From Spirochaetales bacterium (lineage in GTDB: Bacteria > Spirochaetota > Spirochaetia > SZUA-6 > RPPD01), in contig JAFGSW010000041.1 of NCBI GenBank assembly GCA_016934415.1, positions 1 through 42,033 on the forward strand: a DNA stretch of 42,033 nucleotides, in the 5' to 3' direction. Both the position numbers and the translations under genes were made by a program. The number at the start of each line of letters is the position of its first letter. Position 1 is the first letter of the stretch. A model generated the notes under the pieces. The model ran no database searches and was not told the origin of the DNA. It saw only the letters and a program-made list of their open reading frames with translations. Below are positions 15,106 to 23,771 of this stretch, in pieces.

Positions 15106-17814
15106 ATGAATTCCGCATTACGCCTCATCCATATTGCCGCATCCCATGCCGGATCCCGCCGGGTGAAAGACGTTTTCACCGAGGCCGGGATGACCTCGGA
15201 AATTCTTTGCGCCGGGACCGTGGAGTCGTTCACGGCGGCCCTGAAGGACGGACCGTGGGATGCGGTCATCGCCGATTACGAAGTCCCCGGCTTTGCGACC
15301 CCCGCCGGACTTTCCCAGATTTCGGACGCGGGAGTGGACGTCCCCTATATTTTCCTCTCCGATCCGGTCGGGGAAACGGCGGTGGCCGCCGCGTTCAAGG
15401 CGGGCGCCTCCGACTATGTGCGCCGCGACGACCTGCAGCGGCTCGTGTCCGTGGTCAAACGCCAGGTGCGGAGGGCCCGCGTCCGCAGAAAGCGCCGGGA
15501 GGAGGAAGAGGCCTTCGAGCAATCCGAACGAAAGTACCGCGTCCTGTTCGACAGCGCGAGCGACGCGATCATCATTTCCGATTTCGACGGGAACATTCTC
15601 GATGCGAATAAAATCGCCTGCGTCCGATACGGATATACGCAGATGGAAATATGCCGGAAAAAAATCATCGACCTCGATGCCGAAGAATCGGCCGGCGGGA
15701 TCGGCGAGCGGATGGAACGGATCAAGCGTCTGGGCGTGCTTATCTTCGAGAGGGTGCATACGGCCCGGAACGGCCAGCGTATTCCGGTCGAGGTGAGCGC
15801 CCGCATCATTGATTTCGGAGGTCGGAAAAGCGTCCTCAGCATCATCCGGGACATCCGCGAACGCAAGGAGTCCGAGCGGGCCCTGCGCGAAAGCGAGCGG
15901 CGGTTCCGCTTTCTGGCGGAAAATTCACTCATGGGAATCGGCATATCAAGCGGGAACAAAGTCCTCTTCGCCAATCAGGCGCTGCTCGACATCTTCGGGT
16001 ATTCCTCGCTCGAGGAAATCTCATCCGTCCCCCTCATTGATCTCGTGGCGCCGCATTGCCGGGACTTCATCAGGGAGCGGATGGAAAAAATCGATCGGGG
16101 GGAAACGGTCTCACAGGAGTTCCAATACGACATCCTGCGCCGCGACGGCTCGGTGCGGACGCTGGCCGCCGTGAGTTCGCGTTACGTCGAGGGCGGCGCG
16201 CCCATCACCCAGACCATCTTCGAGGACATCACCGAGCGGAAGCGGACGGAGGAGGAGCTTCGTCTCAGGGAAAACCAGCTCGTCAATGCCATGAAGATCG
16301 CCGAGCTCGGCGATTGGGAATACGATGTCGCGACCGACACGTTTACGTTCAACGACAATTTTTACGCAATTTTCGGCACCACCGCCGAAAAGGTCGGCGG
16401 GTACACCATGCGATCGCAGGAGTACGCCGACCGGTTCCTCTATCCCGACGACCGGGAAGTCGTGGCCGTCGAGACACGGATGGCGCTCGAAACGCGGGAT
16501 CCCAAATACAGCCGCACGCTCGAGCACCGCATTATCCAGGAAGACGGCTCGATCGGGCACATTGTCGTCCGGATCTTCATCGTCAAGGACGAAAAGGGCA
16601 AGACGATCAAGACCTACGGCGTCAACCAGAATATCACCGAACGGAAGAACATGGAGGAAGCCCTGCAGTGGGAGTTGGCCCTGAACAGCACCCTCGCCGA
16701 CCTCTCGGCTCCGCTCATCTCTCCCGAGGCGACCATCGCCGACGTGTCCCGCGTCCTTCTCGACCGGGCGCTTCAGCTGACATTGAGCGCCAACGGTTTC
16801 GTCGCCGTCGACGAACCGCCGACCGACGGCTTTCTCATCCATTCATCGGACGTCCTGCAGGCCGACGCGGCCGACGCGGATCTGCCGCCCGCGCTCGCGC
16901 GCACCCTTGAGGGCCGGTACGAGGGGCTCATGGGATACGCTCTGAACACCCGGACGGCCTTCTTCACCAATGATCCGCGGCGGCATCCGGCTTATGACGA
17001 ACCCTCTTTGGGGCACACACCGATCGAGCGTTTCCTCGCGGTCCCCGTGCTCCTCGGAACGGAGCTTGTCGGCGAGATCGCGCTCGCCAATCCGGGCCGC
17101 GATTATACCGACCGCGACCTGGACGCCGTCCGGCGCCTGGCCGGTTTCTTCGCCCTGGCGGTGCAGAGCAAGCGCTCCGACGAGCGGGTGCGGGCTTCGT
17201 TGAAGGAGAAAACGCTCCTCTTGAAGGAGATCCACCATCGGATTAAAAACAATCTGCAGGTGGTGATGAGCCTCCTCAACCTCCAATCCTTCCATCTCAC
17301 CGATGAGCGCGCGCGGGCCTTGTTTCGGGAAAACCAGCTTCGCATCCGATCCATGGCGCTCGTGCACGAGCGCCTCTACCGATCGAGCGATCTCTCCCAT
17401 GTGGATTTCAAGGAATACATCAGCAAGCTCGCGGTCGACCTGTTCCGCACCTACCGGATCGACGTCAACACCGTGAAGCTTTCGGTCAAGTCCGACGACG
17501 TCACCCTGGGCATCGACGCTTCGGTGCCGTGCGGTCTCATCATCAATGAGCTTCTTTTAAACAGCCTGAAGCACGCGTTCCCCCGGGGAAGGAAGGGGCG
17601 CCTGGCCGTGAGTCTCGAACGCTCGGCCGGCGACCAATATCTGTTAACCGTGGCGGACGACGGCGTGGGCTTGGGCAAAAATACCAATCTGTACGACTCC
17701 AAGTCCCTCGGTTTCAGCCTCGTGGTCGCGCTCACCGAACAGCTCGGAGGAACCATTCGCGTGGTCCCGGAACAGGGTACGAAAATCGAGATTACGTTCA
17801 AGGCCAAGGAGTAG
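15106..17814 (+). CDS. sensor histidine kinase: receiver-like domain, PAS domains, GAF, HisKA_2, HATPase
   Basis: A 902-residue soluble kinase. Residues 1-125 form a receiver-like domain that keeps a candidate acceptor (VIADYEVPGF) but lacks the acidic pair near the start (LIHIAASHAG), so ordinary phosphorylation is doubtful. PAS domains follow (about 140-260, 265-385, 390-520, with DITERK-type linkers), then a GAF-like domain (about 530-690, with IERFLAVPVLLGTELVGEIALANPG). The HisKA_2 box EIHHRIKNNLQ places the phosphorylated His at about 710-711; the ATPase has NELLLNSLKHAF and ADDGVGLG. The first 250 residues closely resemble those of the kinase at 9809. No regulator gene is adjacent, so the partner lies elsewhere. 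The ATG directly follows GGGAGGGA. A hairpin follows the stop. Confidence 0.92.
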   Translation: MNSALRLIHIAASHAGSRRVKDVFTEAGMTSEILCAGTVESFTAALKDGPWDAVIADYEVPGFATPAGLSQISDAGVDVPYIFLSDPVGETAVAAAFKAGASDYVRRDDLQRLVSVVKRQVRRARVRRKRREEEEAFEQSERKYRVLFDSASDAIIISDFDGNILDANKIACVRYGYTQMEICRKKIIDLDAEESAGGIGERMERIKRLGVLIFERVHTARNGQRIPVEVSARIIDFGGRKSVLSIIRDIRERKESERALRESERRFRFLAENSLMGIGISSGNKVLFANQALLDIFGYSSLEEISSVPLIDLVAPHCRDFIRERMEKIDRGETVSQEFQYDILRRDGSVRTLAAVSSRYVEGGAPITQTIFEDITERKRTEEELRLRENQLVNAMKIAELGDWEYDVATDTFTFNDNFYAIFGTTAEKVGGYTMRSQEYADRFLYPDDREVVAVETRMALETRDPKYSRTLEHRIIQEDGSIGHIVVRIFIVKDEKGKTIKTYGVNQNITERKNMEEALQWELALNSTLADLSAPLISPEATIADVSRVLLDRALQLTLSANGFVAVDEPPTDGFLIHSSDVLQADAADADLPPALARTLEGRYEGLMGYALNTRTAFFTNDPRRHPAYDEPSLGHTPIERFLAVPVLLGTELVGEIALANPGRDYTDRDLDAVRRLAGFFALAVQSKRSDERVRASLKEKTLLLKEIHHRIKNNLQVVMSLLNLQSFHLTDERARALFRENQLRIRSMALVHERLYRSSDLSHVDFKEYISKLAVDLFRTYRIDVNTVKLSVKSDDVTLGIDASVPCGLIINELLLNSLKHAFPRGRKGRLAVSLERSAGDQYLLTVADDGVGLGKNTNLYDSKSLGFSLVVALTEQLGGTIRVVPEQGTKIEITFKAKE

Positions 17815-17822
17815 CAGATTTA

Positions 17823-17845
17823 TTGAAAAAGTTGAGTTTTTTCAA
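17823..17845. repeat. short relative of the composite hairpin element, between converging genes
   Basis: TTGAAAAA and TTTTTCAA enclose GTTGAGT, repeating the AAAAAGTTGAG core of the hairpins at 3790 and 25039. It lies eight bases behind the kinase stop and 20 bases before the end of the converging minus-strand gene, so it could terminate both transcripts. Confidence 0.6.
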
Positions 17846-17865
17846 CAACCCGTCAGGGGACGCGT

Positions 17866-18960
17866 TCAGTCGTCGTGCGGGAAGAGGTCGAAGCTTATTT
17901 TGATTCCGATTCCGGCCAGCAGCTTCCACTCGGCGAGCTCGTCGTCGTTTGAGTATCGCCATTCCCCGTCCAGTGTGAGGATGAGATGAAGCGCCTCGAG
18001 CGGGGACCAGTCGAATTCGAAAGACCCTCCGGCGGCGAAGACGAACGCCCAATCGGTTGAAAGGCTTCCGGAAGTGACCGCCCGGCGGTCGAAATATATC
18101 GTGTACGACGCCAGCGGCCGAAGCTTCAGCGCCAGCGACGTCAGCGGCACCCAATCGAAAGACGGCCTGAGCGAGACCGTCGCCGAGGTCTCGCTGTTTT
18201 CCTCGAGAAAGGAAAAAGCGGTCAGGTAGCGGTTGGCGTTCGACAGGCGCAGAGCGACGGTCAATTCCAGGTCCCAGTCGAGGAAGAGGCCGGCGATCCC
18301 GCCCGCTTTGGCGGCCAACGCCGCGAGGAAATCCCCGCGAAACGAATCGGTCTGAATACCGCCCGCCGTGTACAACGGCGATTGGTACCAATACTCCCAC
18401 GCCCCGCGGATGCAGATCCGGTATTCCTCGAGATACGAAGGACTGTATTCGAATCCCGCCTCCCCGCCTTCCGAGAAAACGTCGGTGTCGCTTTCGGGCC
18501 TGACGCGGAGAAAGCCGTTGTAGGCAATGTAGGGATTTATTTTTTTCGCAGCGGTGAGAAAATAAAATCTGGCTTCCCATTCCGGGTGATAGACGATTTC
18601 GCTCGTCATCGTTCCCAAAAACGAGGTCGTGGCCAGGACACGCAGGTCCAGGCGGCCCTCGCCCGCGGGCAGCCTGAGCTCGGTCTGCAGGTATTCCGAG
18701 TCCAGGCCCGGGAAGGGATCGTCGAGCGCGACGCCGCCCTTGGCCTTGGCGAATAGGGAGAACGATCCGTTTTCCCCGACCGGCGTTTTCAGGCTGAAGA
18801 TGCCCTCCGCCCCGATCGTCCAGAAAAGCACCGGTGTCCCCGAAGCGTCGGGCAGCACGAGCGGCTCGAGGCCGACGCCGGCGACGAACGTCGAAAATTG
18901 CGCGAAAGCGGGAACGGCCGCGGCGCCCGCGAATAACAAAACCAGGAATATCCTTTTCAT
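17866..18960 (-). CDS. predicted outer-membrane beta-barrel protein
   Basis: A 364-residue protein with a clear signal peptide (MKRIFLVLLFAGAAAVPAFA, cleavage before QFSTF). The mature part is rich in aromatic residues and alternating strands: GSFSLFAKAKGGVAL, EARFYFLTAAKKINPYIAYNG, LELTVALRLSNANRYL, SLALKLRPLASYTIYF, and a last strand ending FDLFP near the C-terminus. These are barrel traits, but no named porin family is recognised. The ATG follows AAAGGAC. It is the last gene of the five-gene ECF sigma operon, 51 bp behind its neighbour, so it may be the surface component controlled by that sigma factor. Confidence 0.7.
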   Translation of the reverse strand: MKRIFLVLLFAGAAAVPAFAQFSTFVAGVGLEPLVLPDASGTPVLFWTIGAEGIFSLKTPVGENGSFSLFAKAKGGVALDDPFPGLDSEYLQTELRLPAGEGRLDLRVLATTSFLGTMTSEIVYHPEWEARFYFLTAAKKINPYIAYNGFLRVRPESDTDVFSEGGEAGFEYSPSYLEEYRICIRGAWEYWYQSPLYTAGGIQTDSFRGDFLAALAAKAGGIAGLFLDWDLELTVALRLSNANRYLTAFSFLEENSETSATVSLRPSFDWVPLTSLALKLRPLASYTIYFDRRAVTSGSLSTDWAFVFAAGGSFEFDWSPLEALHLILTLDGEWRYSNDDELAEWKLLAGIGIKISFDLFPHDD

Positions 18961-19011
18961 TCATGTCCTTTCAGCGGCGGTGAGCGATCGGCTTCATCCC
19001 CGCGGTATCAA

Positions 19012-19683
19012 TCATTCGAGCACGCGGTTTTCCAACTCTTCGGCCGTAGCCGTCTCGGGCAGCGCCTGAACGATCCTGTCGGCGAGCGCGCGCGGCGAGA
19101 GGTAGCGCACCCGTCCTTTGGGGAAGAGGGCGGCGACGTTCCCGAAATCGTCCGCCGGAAGCCTGGAATTGAGAACGGCAATGACGACCTTGAGGGCGAC
19201 CGGCGGATCAAGGCCCCACGAGGCGAGGGTGAGGTACAGCTCGGTCGCCGCGCGAAAGTCCGGCCAGCGCTTGACGCTCGCCCGCGCCATGGCGGCGACT
19301 GCGGACTCTGAAACTCCCTTGCCCAGAAGGAGGGCGGCTCGCTGCCAGGCCGCGGGTTGCGATTCCGGAGACATTTTTGGATCGGCGGCCGTGAGAATGT
19401 CGCGCGCCCGGCTCAATGATTCGAGCTCGCGCCGCAGAACGGGTACGAGTTTCGCCGCGGGAACCCGCTTGGCCAGCCCCTCTTCCAAACGGGGAATGAT
19501 AAACGACTCGGGCACTCCCTGTTCCCTGGTCAGGGAAAAAACGGCGCTGATCGATTGTTTTTCGGTTTCGGAGTAAGGCGCCTTCAGGAGCAGGGCTTCA
19601 AGCGCATCGTCGGCCTGAAGCAACCGCCCGGCGAGGAGGATGAATGATACGATCAACAGCGATCTCTTCAACGATCCCTTCAT
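19012..19683 (-). CDS. secreted helical protein of unknown function
   Basis: A 223-residue protein with a signal peptide (MKGSLKRSLLIVSFILLAGRLLQADD). The mature chain is almost entirely helical, with a pattern like SETEKQSISAVFSLTREQGVPESFIIPRLEEGLAKRVPAAKLVPVL: amphipathic helices separated by G-V-P or R-V-P turns. No enzyme motif is seen. The upstream neighbour's product (19809-20360) has a similar start (ADD-x-L...) and helix style, so the two may be related. The frame extends to 19782 but the signal peptide fixes the start at 19683; the ribosome site is weak. Fourth gene of the ECF operon. Confidence 0.65.
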   Translation of the reverse strand: MKGSLKRSLLIVSFILLAGRLLQADDALEALLLKAPYSETEKQSISAVFSLTREQGVPESFIIPRLEEGLAKRVPAAKLVPVLRRELESLSRARDILTAADPKMSPESQPAAWQRAALLLGKGVSESAVAAMARASVKRWPDFRAATELYLTLASWGLDPPVALKVVIAVLNSRLPADDFGNVAALFPKGRVRYLSPRALADRIVQALPETATAEELENRVLE

Positions 19684-19808
19684 GTCATTTCCGACGGGGG
19701 CTCTCCGGCGCCGGCCCGCGATGAGGAATGGACGCCGGCCGTCCTCGACCGGCGTCCAGCCACTCAAACTCGCGGTGCGCAATGGCCGGGGGCCGGCCGC
19801 GATTGGTA

Positions 19809-20360
19809 TTAGGGCGACCCGTGTCCACGCTCAGGGCCGTTCTGCCGAATTCGTTCGCGTATTCTCTCCATGATCCGGGCCTCCTGTGAGGCGAGGCCCT
19901 CCTCGCAGAGCCGGGCGCGGATCCGGTCGCGGATCATGTCGCCCTGACCGGCGGCGGCTCCGTCCCCGGCGTTCAGGCGCAGTCGCTCCGCGACGTCGCG
20001 CGAGGCGTTGAGGGCGATGCGGGCGATCTCGCGCCGCGTGAAGCCGAGCGCCCTCATCTCCCGGTTCATGGCGGCCAGGTTGTATATGAGTTCGACCTGT
20101 TCCCGCGCCTGCGTTTCGGAACGGGCCCGTTCGCACACCTTGAGCGAAAGCGCCGCCATTTCGGCGAATTCGGGATCAGCCGCCTGCCAGTTCCGTTCGC
20201 GGGCGGCGGTCATGATCAGAGCCGTTTCCCGCTCCTGAAGTCCGAGCTGGAGAAGGGCGCTTTCCAAGCGGGGCAGGAAGTCGTCCGCGGCGTAGAGCCC
20301 CGGCGCCCCGGGTGAGAGTGCCATGGCTGCCAGGAATACGCACATTATCATGCTTTTCAT
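19809..20360 (-). CDS. secreted highly charged helical protein of unknown function
   Basis: A 183-residue protein with a signal peptide (MKSMIMCVFLAAMALSPGA, cleavage near LYAADD). The rest is helical and rich in Arg and Glu: LQERETALIMTAARERNWQ, LSLKVCERARSETQAREQV, and a basic tail EARIMERIRERIRQNGPERG. The composition recalls periplasmic stress proteins, but the Spy/CpxP motif LTxxQ is not seen. GGAGGTG stands at good distance before the ATG at 20360; the longer frame to 20453 overlaps the anti-sigma gene and is rejected. Third gene of the ECF operon, 34 bp behind the anti-sigma gene. It might be a sensor partner or a target of the regulon. Confidence 0.65.
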   Translation of the reverse strand: MKSMIMCVFLAAMALSPGAPGLYAADDFLPRLESALLQLGLQERETALIMTAARERNWQAADPEFAEMAALSLKVCERARSETQAREQVELIYNLAAMNREMRALGFTRREIARIALNASRDVAERLRLNAGDGAAAGQGDMIRDRIRARLCEEGLASQEARIMERIRERIRQNGPERGHGSP

Positions 20361-20394
20361 AACTTTCACCTCCGTAGAGCGATTTTCGGGCTCG

Positions 20395-21003
20395 CTATAT
20401 GTCGAGCACCGAATTGGTGCCCCCGAATCCGTCTTCGACCTGAAGACCGGCACGGGGATCGGGAATCCAGGATTCGCCGTTTATAATGAATTGATACCGG
20501 TATTCTTTGTTTTTTTCCAAATGGAGCTCGATTTCCCAGACGCCGTCGCCGTTGACGTCAAAGAGCCGGTCGGACTCCGGGTTCCATGCGTTCCAATCTC
20601 CCGCCACCGCCACCGTGCGCGCGCGAGGCGCAGCCAGCGCCAGCCTCACCGTGACTGTTGATGAGTCGGGTCGGCGGGTCGGAAGCGTGATCATGAGGAC
20701 GGCCGCGAACGCGGCGGCCGCGACGGCGACGGCGAAAGCGGGAATCGAAAACCGCCGGTAAACGGGCGCGGCGGAGCGCCGCTGCACCGCCGCCATCACC
20801 CGGCGGGGAAGGTCTGTCGGCGCCTCGATCGGTTCTGAGTCCGGCTGCGAGAGATTCGCGAAAACCTGGTATCGGAAACGGCAGGCGGGGCATCCCGCCG
20901 GATGCTCCGCCAGGCTCCGCGGAAGCGTCGGCCGGATCACGTCGAGCGTCTCGTTCGCTTGAAGCCAGTTCTTGAAGTTTTTCTCCCATTCACGGCAGTT
21001 CAT
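20395..21003 (-). CDS. anti-sigma factor with zinc-finger head and periplasmic CBM48/AMPK-type domain
   Basis: A 202-residue protein. The head carries the zf-HC2 anti-sigma signature H-x3-C-x2-C (His34, Cys38, Cys41 in EHPAGCPAC), which holds ECF sigma factors at the membrane. One membrane helix follows (about 85-107, FSIPAFAVAVAAAAFAAVLM). The exported tail (about 115-202) is an early-set/CBM48 domain as in glycogen-branching enzymes and AMPK beta subunits: VAVAGDWNAWNP, then DGVWEIELHLEKNKEYRYQFIINGE, WIPDP and a final G-G-x-N-S-V-L. This suggests that binding of an alpha-glucan or another ligand outside the inner membrane might be signalled to the sigma factor. It starts 15 bp behind the sigma gene. 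The fold is clear; glycan binding is inferred. Confidence 0.85.
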   Translation of the reverse strand: MNCREWEKNFKNWLQANETLDVIRPTLPRSLAEHPAGCPACRFRYQVFANLSQPDSEPIEAPTDLPRRVMAAVQRRSAAPVYRRFSIPAFAVAVAAAAFAAVLMITLPTRRPDSSTVTVRLALAAPRARTVAVAGDWNAWNPESDRLFDVNGDGVWEIELHLEKNKEYRYQFIINGESWIPDPRAGLQVEDGFGGTNSVLDI

Positions 21004-21018
21004 TTCCGTCTCCTGCTT

Positions 21019-21654
21019 TCATATACTACCGATCCCGTCCGGGGTTTCACGAGTTTCCCGGAAAATGAGCTCGGCGAGGTTTTGCCTGGCGCGGCGAAAG
21101 AACGTTTTGACCGTCCCCTCCGGGATGCCCATAATGGTCGCGATTTCGGAAACCGACAGCCCTTCCAGCGCCCTCAGGATAAATACGGCGCGGTACTCGT
21201 GGCGGATGCGGAGCAAAGCCCGGCCGGCCGCCGCCTCGGCTTGGGCGAGGAACAGCCTATGTTCCGGACCGACCCGGTCTCCGTCGCCCGGACGGGCGGC
21301 GAGGTCCTCGTGCGGCAGGACCGTTTCCACGCGCCGCCGGCGCGATCTTTTCTTGAACGAGGTCCGGAGGTGATTGAGGGCGATCGTATATATCCAGGGG
21401 AGAAAGCGTTTTTCGAGCTTGAAGGAGCGCAGCGACGCGAAAACTTTCAGAAATATCTCCTGTACCGCCTCTTCCGCGTCCTCGCGCCCGCCGAGCATGC
21501 GGAGAGAAAGCGAAAAGAGGAGCGGCGTGTAGCGATCGACGACTATCCTGAAGGCGGACGTGTCGCCGTTCAGGGTCTCCTGGACGGCGGCGAGGACCTC
21601 GGCGTTTTCCCGCGCGGGCGACGGATCATCCTCTTTCATCATGAGCAAACTCAA
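21019..21654 (-). CDS. ECF-type RNA polymerase sigma factor
   Basis: A 211-residue (or 207-residue) sigma-70 family protein with regions 2 and 4 only. Region 2 reads PLLFSLSLRMLGGREDAEEAVQEIFLKVFASLRSF with core-binding and -10 recognition helices, followed by FLPWIYTIALNHLRTSFKKR. Region 4 has RAVFILRALEGLSVSEIATIMGIPEGTVKTFFRRARQNLAE, the -35 reading helix-turn-helix. A TTG start at 21654 has AAAGG seven bases upstream; an ATG pair at 21642/21639 is the alternative. It heads a minus-strand operon: sigma, anti-sigma, two secreted proteins and a barrel-like protein. Such factors usually drive their own operon; I could not identify the promoter motif. Confidence 0.93.
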   Translation of the reverse strand: MSLLMMKEDDPSPARENAEVLAAVQETLNGDTSAFRIVVDRYTPLLFSLSLRMLGGREDAEEAVQEIFLKVFASLRSFKLEKRFLPWIYTIALNHLRTSFKKRSRRRRVETVLPHEDLAARPGDGDRVGPEHRLFLAQAEAAAGRALLRIRHEYRAVFILRALEGLSVSEIATIMGIPEGTVKTFFRRARQNLAELIFRETRETPDGIGSI

Positions 21655-21844
21655 TATTCGGCCTTTCCACGTAATCCTTTATTCCTATACTCATGCGCCG
21701 GCCGACGGTTTCACTTATTTTCCGTTATTCGTACCATGTCATCGGAAGCGCTCCTGAATACTATAAGACCATATTGGGCGCAAATCAAATTCGCCGACGC
21801 TTCATCCCCTTGGCGAAGGCGGAAAAGTCCGTTAGAGTGAAGCC

Positions 21845-22729
21845 GTGTGTCTTTACCCCCTGGAAAAATTGCGTACACTCTCCCGCGCGTTCGACTTGTT
21901 CGAGCCGGGCGTCAGGGATTGGGCCCCGCTTGTCGCGTCGGGACTCGTTCCGCCGCTGCCCGTCGCGGGCGACGAGCTCGTCTGGGGTTTCCCGCTTCTT
22001 GAGGCGGCCGAGCGATCGGGATTGTGCGAGCTGGCCTGCGTCGAGCTCGCGTCCGGCGGTCGGGCGTCGCATCTTGAGGCGGCGTTGCGGCTTGAGAACC
22101 GTCGCGGCGCCTACAGCCTGAGCGAACAGGCGCGGGTGTACGGTTTCCTGGCCCGCGCGGGAATGACCGGCGATCCTGAGAAACTGACCGTGATCGCGGG
22201 ACTGTTGACCGCGCAGGCGCCGGCCGCCTGGCTCAAGACGATGGGCGAATTCGTTTCCCTGCCGGACGGAATCGGGCGGTTGGTCGCGGAAGACGTTCTC
22301 GACCTTAAAACCGCTTCCCGGGTGCGCTCCCTGTCGGGCGCGTTTTTCGAGCGCCTTGAGCGTGAAAAATCACGATTCAGCTTTAGCGAGCGGCGCGAGA
22401 TCTCGCTCCTCCTGTGGGAGATAAGCCGCCGCGATCGCCTGACTCGGGCCGCGACGGAGTCGCTCGCGGACGAGCTCTTCTCACTCCCGGATCCGCGCCC
22501 CCGCCTGCGCGTCCTGCGGTACCCCGAATATACGAAGCTCGCCGGCCGGTTGGCCGGGCTCACGGCCGGACTCGATCGGGACGGGATCGCGGTCAGACCT
22601 CCGGACGGATTCGAAGGAGATGAGTTTTTTTTCTCTTTTACGGCCGCGTCGCCCGCGGTGTACGCGCGCCGTCTGGCAGCGTTGAAAAATTTCGAGGATG
22701 AGATTGACCGATTATTCGAGCTTCTATAG
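21845..22729 (+). CDS. ParB/sulfiredoxin-like domain protein (divergent)
   Basis: A 294-residue protein. Residues 30-110 resemble a degenerate ParB-like N-terminal domain: LVWGFPLLEAAERSGLCELACVEL corresponds to the D-G-x-x-R-x-x-A box region, and ALRLENRRGAYSLSEQARVYGFLARAG to the helix L-N-x-x-R-x-x-L-S-x-x-E-x-A that follows. The usual catalytic G-x-H-R is not intact. The remainder is helical (LTVIAGLLTAQ, FSFSERREISLLLWEISRRDRL) without a known motif. The start is a GTG with a poor ribosome site. It overlaps the SPL-like gene by 32 bp, so the two are coupled. I infer a DNA- or nucleotide-linked function from the fold only. Confidence 0.6.
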   Translation: MCLYPLEKLRTLSRAFDLFEPGVRDWAPLVASGLVPPLPVAGDELVWGFPLLEAAERSGLCELACVELASGGRASHLEAALRLENRRGAYSLSEQARVYGFLARAGMTGDPEKLTVIAGLLTAQAPAAWLKTMGEFVSLPDGIGRLVAEDVLDLKTASRVRSLSGAFFERLEREKSRFSFSERREISLLLWEISRRDRLTRAATESLADELFSLPDPRPRLRVLRYPEYTKLAGRLAGLTAGLDRDGIAVRPPDGFEGDEFFFSFTAASPAVYARRLAALKNFEDEIDRLFELL

Positions 22730-23771
22730 CCGTTTCGTCACATCCGTCTATTTCACCGACGAGGCCGCCGGGAGTCCCGCCCTCGCGAGGGCGATCGAGC
22801 GTTTGCGGGATGTCCCGTTCAAACGGGTGAAGGGAAAGGATGATATCCCACCCGCCGACCGGAAGCGGGAAACCCTGTTTCTGACGACCGGGAGAGGGAA
22901 GACGGTGACCGCCTGTCCCGGTTCCAAGGGCCACCTCTGCTGCAATTACCTCACCATCGATCTCTACGGCGGATGTCCCATCGGCTGCACCTATTGCATA
23001 CTGCGGAGCTACCTCAATTTCGCGCCCGTGACGGTCAATGTCGATACGGGCGCTGTCTGCCGCGAAATCGAGCGGATCGCCGCAGCCGACCCCGGCCGCC
23101 CGCTGCGATTGGGCACGGGCGAGACGGGCGACTCGCTTTTTTTCGACCCGCTTTTCGATCTCTCCCGCGACCTGGTGGAGCGGTGCGCGCTTTTTCCGAA
23201 CGTGTCTCTCGAGCTCAAGACCAAGACGGATTTCGTCGACCACCTGCTGGGGATCGAGCGGAAGGGCGGAGCGGTCATCGCCTTTTCCCTGAATCCGCAA
23301 GTTCTCATCGACTCGGAAGAGCCTTTCGCGAACGGTCTGGACGACCGCCTGGCCGCAGCCGGCCGGGCCCTGGCCGCGGGGTACAGGGTCGCTTTTCACT
23401 TCGATCCCGTCATCCGCGTCCCGGGCTGGGATGACATGTACGGCGCGGTCGCGGATCGGCTGGCCGCCTTTCCGGCCGAACGAGTCGCCTGGATCAGCCT
23501 GGGGACCGTGCGGTACCCGAAAGAGCTTCTCGGCCGATTGGGCGAACGGCCCTACCTCTTCGATGAGTTCTTCCCGTCGCGCGACGGGAAGTTCCGCTAC
23601 CTGCAGCCGGTCAGGGTGTCCATGTACCGGAGCTTGGCGGACCGGATTGCGCAGGCCGTTGACGCGCCGGTGTATATGTGCATGGAGAGCCCGGCGGTCT
23701 GGAGGCGCGTGTTCGGAAATCCGCCTTCGAAAATCGAATCGTTATGTGGTATATTTATACCGACAATGTGA
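22698..23771 (+). CDS. spore photoproduct lyase (SPL) family radical SAM protein
   Basis: A 357-residue protein. The motif YGGCPIGCTYCILRSYL carries the C-x3-C-x2-C iron-sulfur ligands (Cys93, 97, 100), preceded by ACPGSKGHLCCNYLTIDLY as in SPL-like proteins. RLGTGETGDSL and LELKTKTDFVDHLL mark barrel strands, followed by RVAFHFDPVI and VAWISLGTVRYP. B. subtilis SplB repairs UV-made spore photoproduct; homologues in non-spore-formers have unproven substrates. The ATG at 22698 abuts a GAGG; a TTG two codons later (22704) is better spaced. It overlaps the ParB-like gene by about 30 bp. The last residues (LCGIFIPTM) are coded by the hairpin at 23757, so the natural C-terminus may have been altered. 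Confidence 0.9.
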   Translation: MRLTDYSSFYSRFVTSVYFTDEAAGSPALARAIERLRDVPFKRVKGKDDIPPADRKRETLFLTTGRGKTVTACPGSKGHLCCNYLTIDLYGGCPIGCTYCILRSYLNFAPVTVNVDTGAVCREIERIAAADPGRPLRLGTGETGDSLFFDPLFDLSRDLVERCALFPNVSLELKTKTDFVDHLLGIERKGGAVIAFSLNPQVLIDSEEPFANGLDDRLAAAGRALAAGYRVAFHFDPVIRVPGWDDMYGAVADRLAAFPAERVAWISLGTVRYPKELLGRLGERPYLFDEFFPSRDGKFRYLQPVRVSMYRSLADRIAQAVDAPVYMCMESPAVWRRVFGNPPSKIESLCGIFIPTM

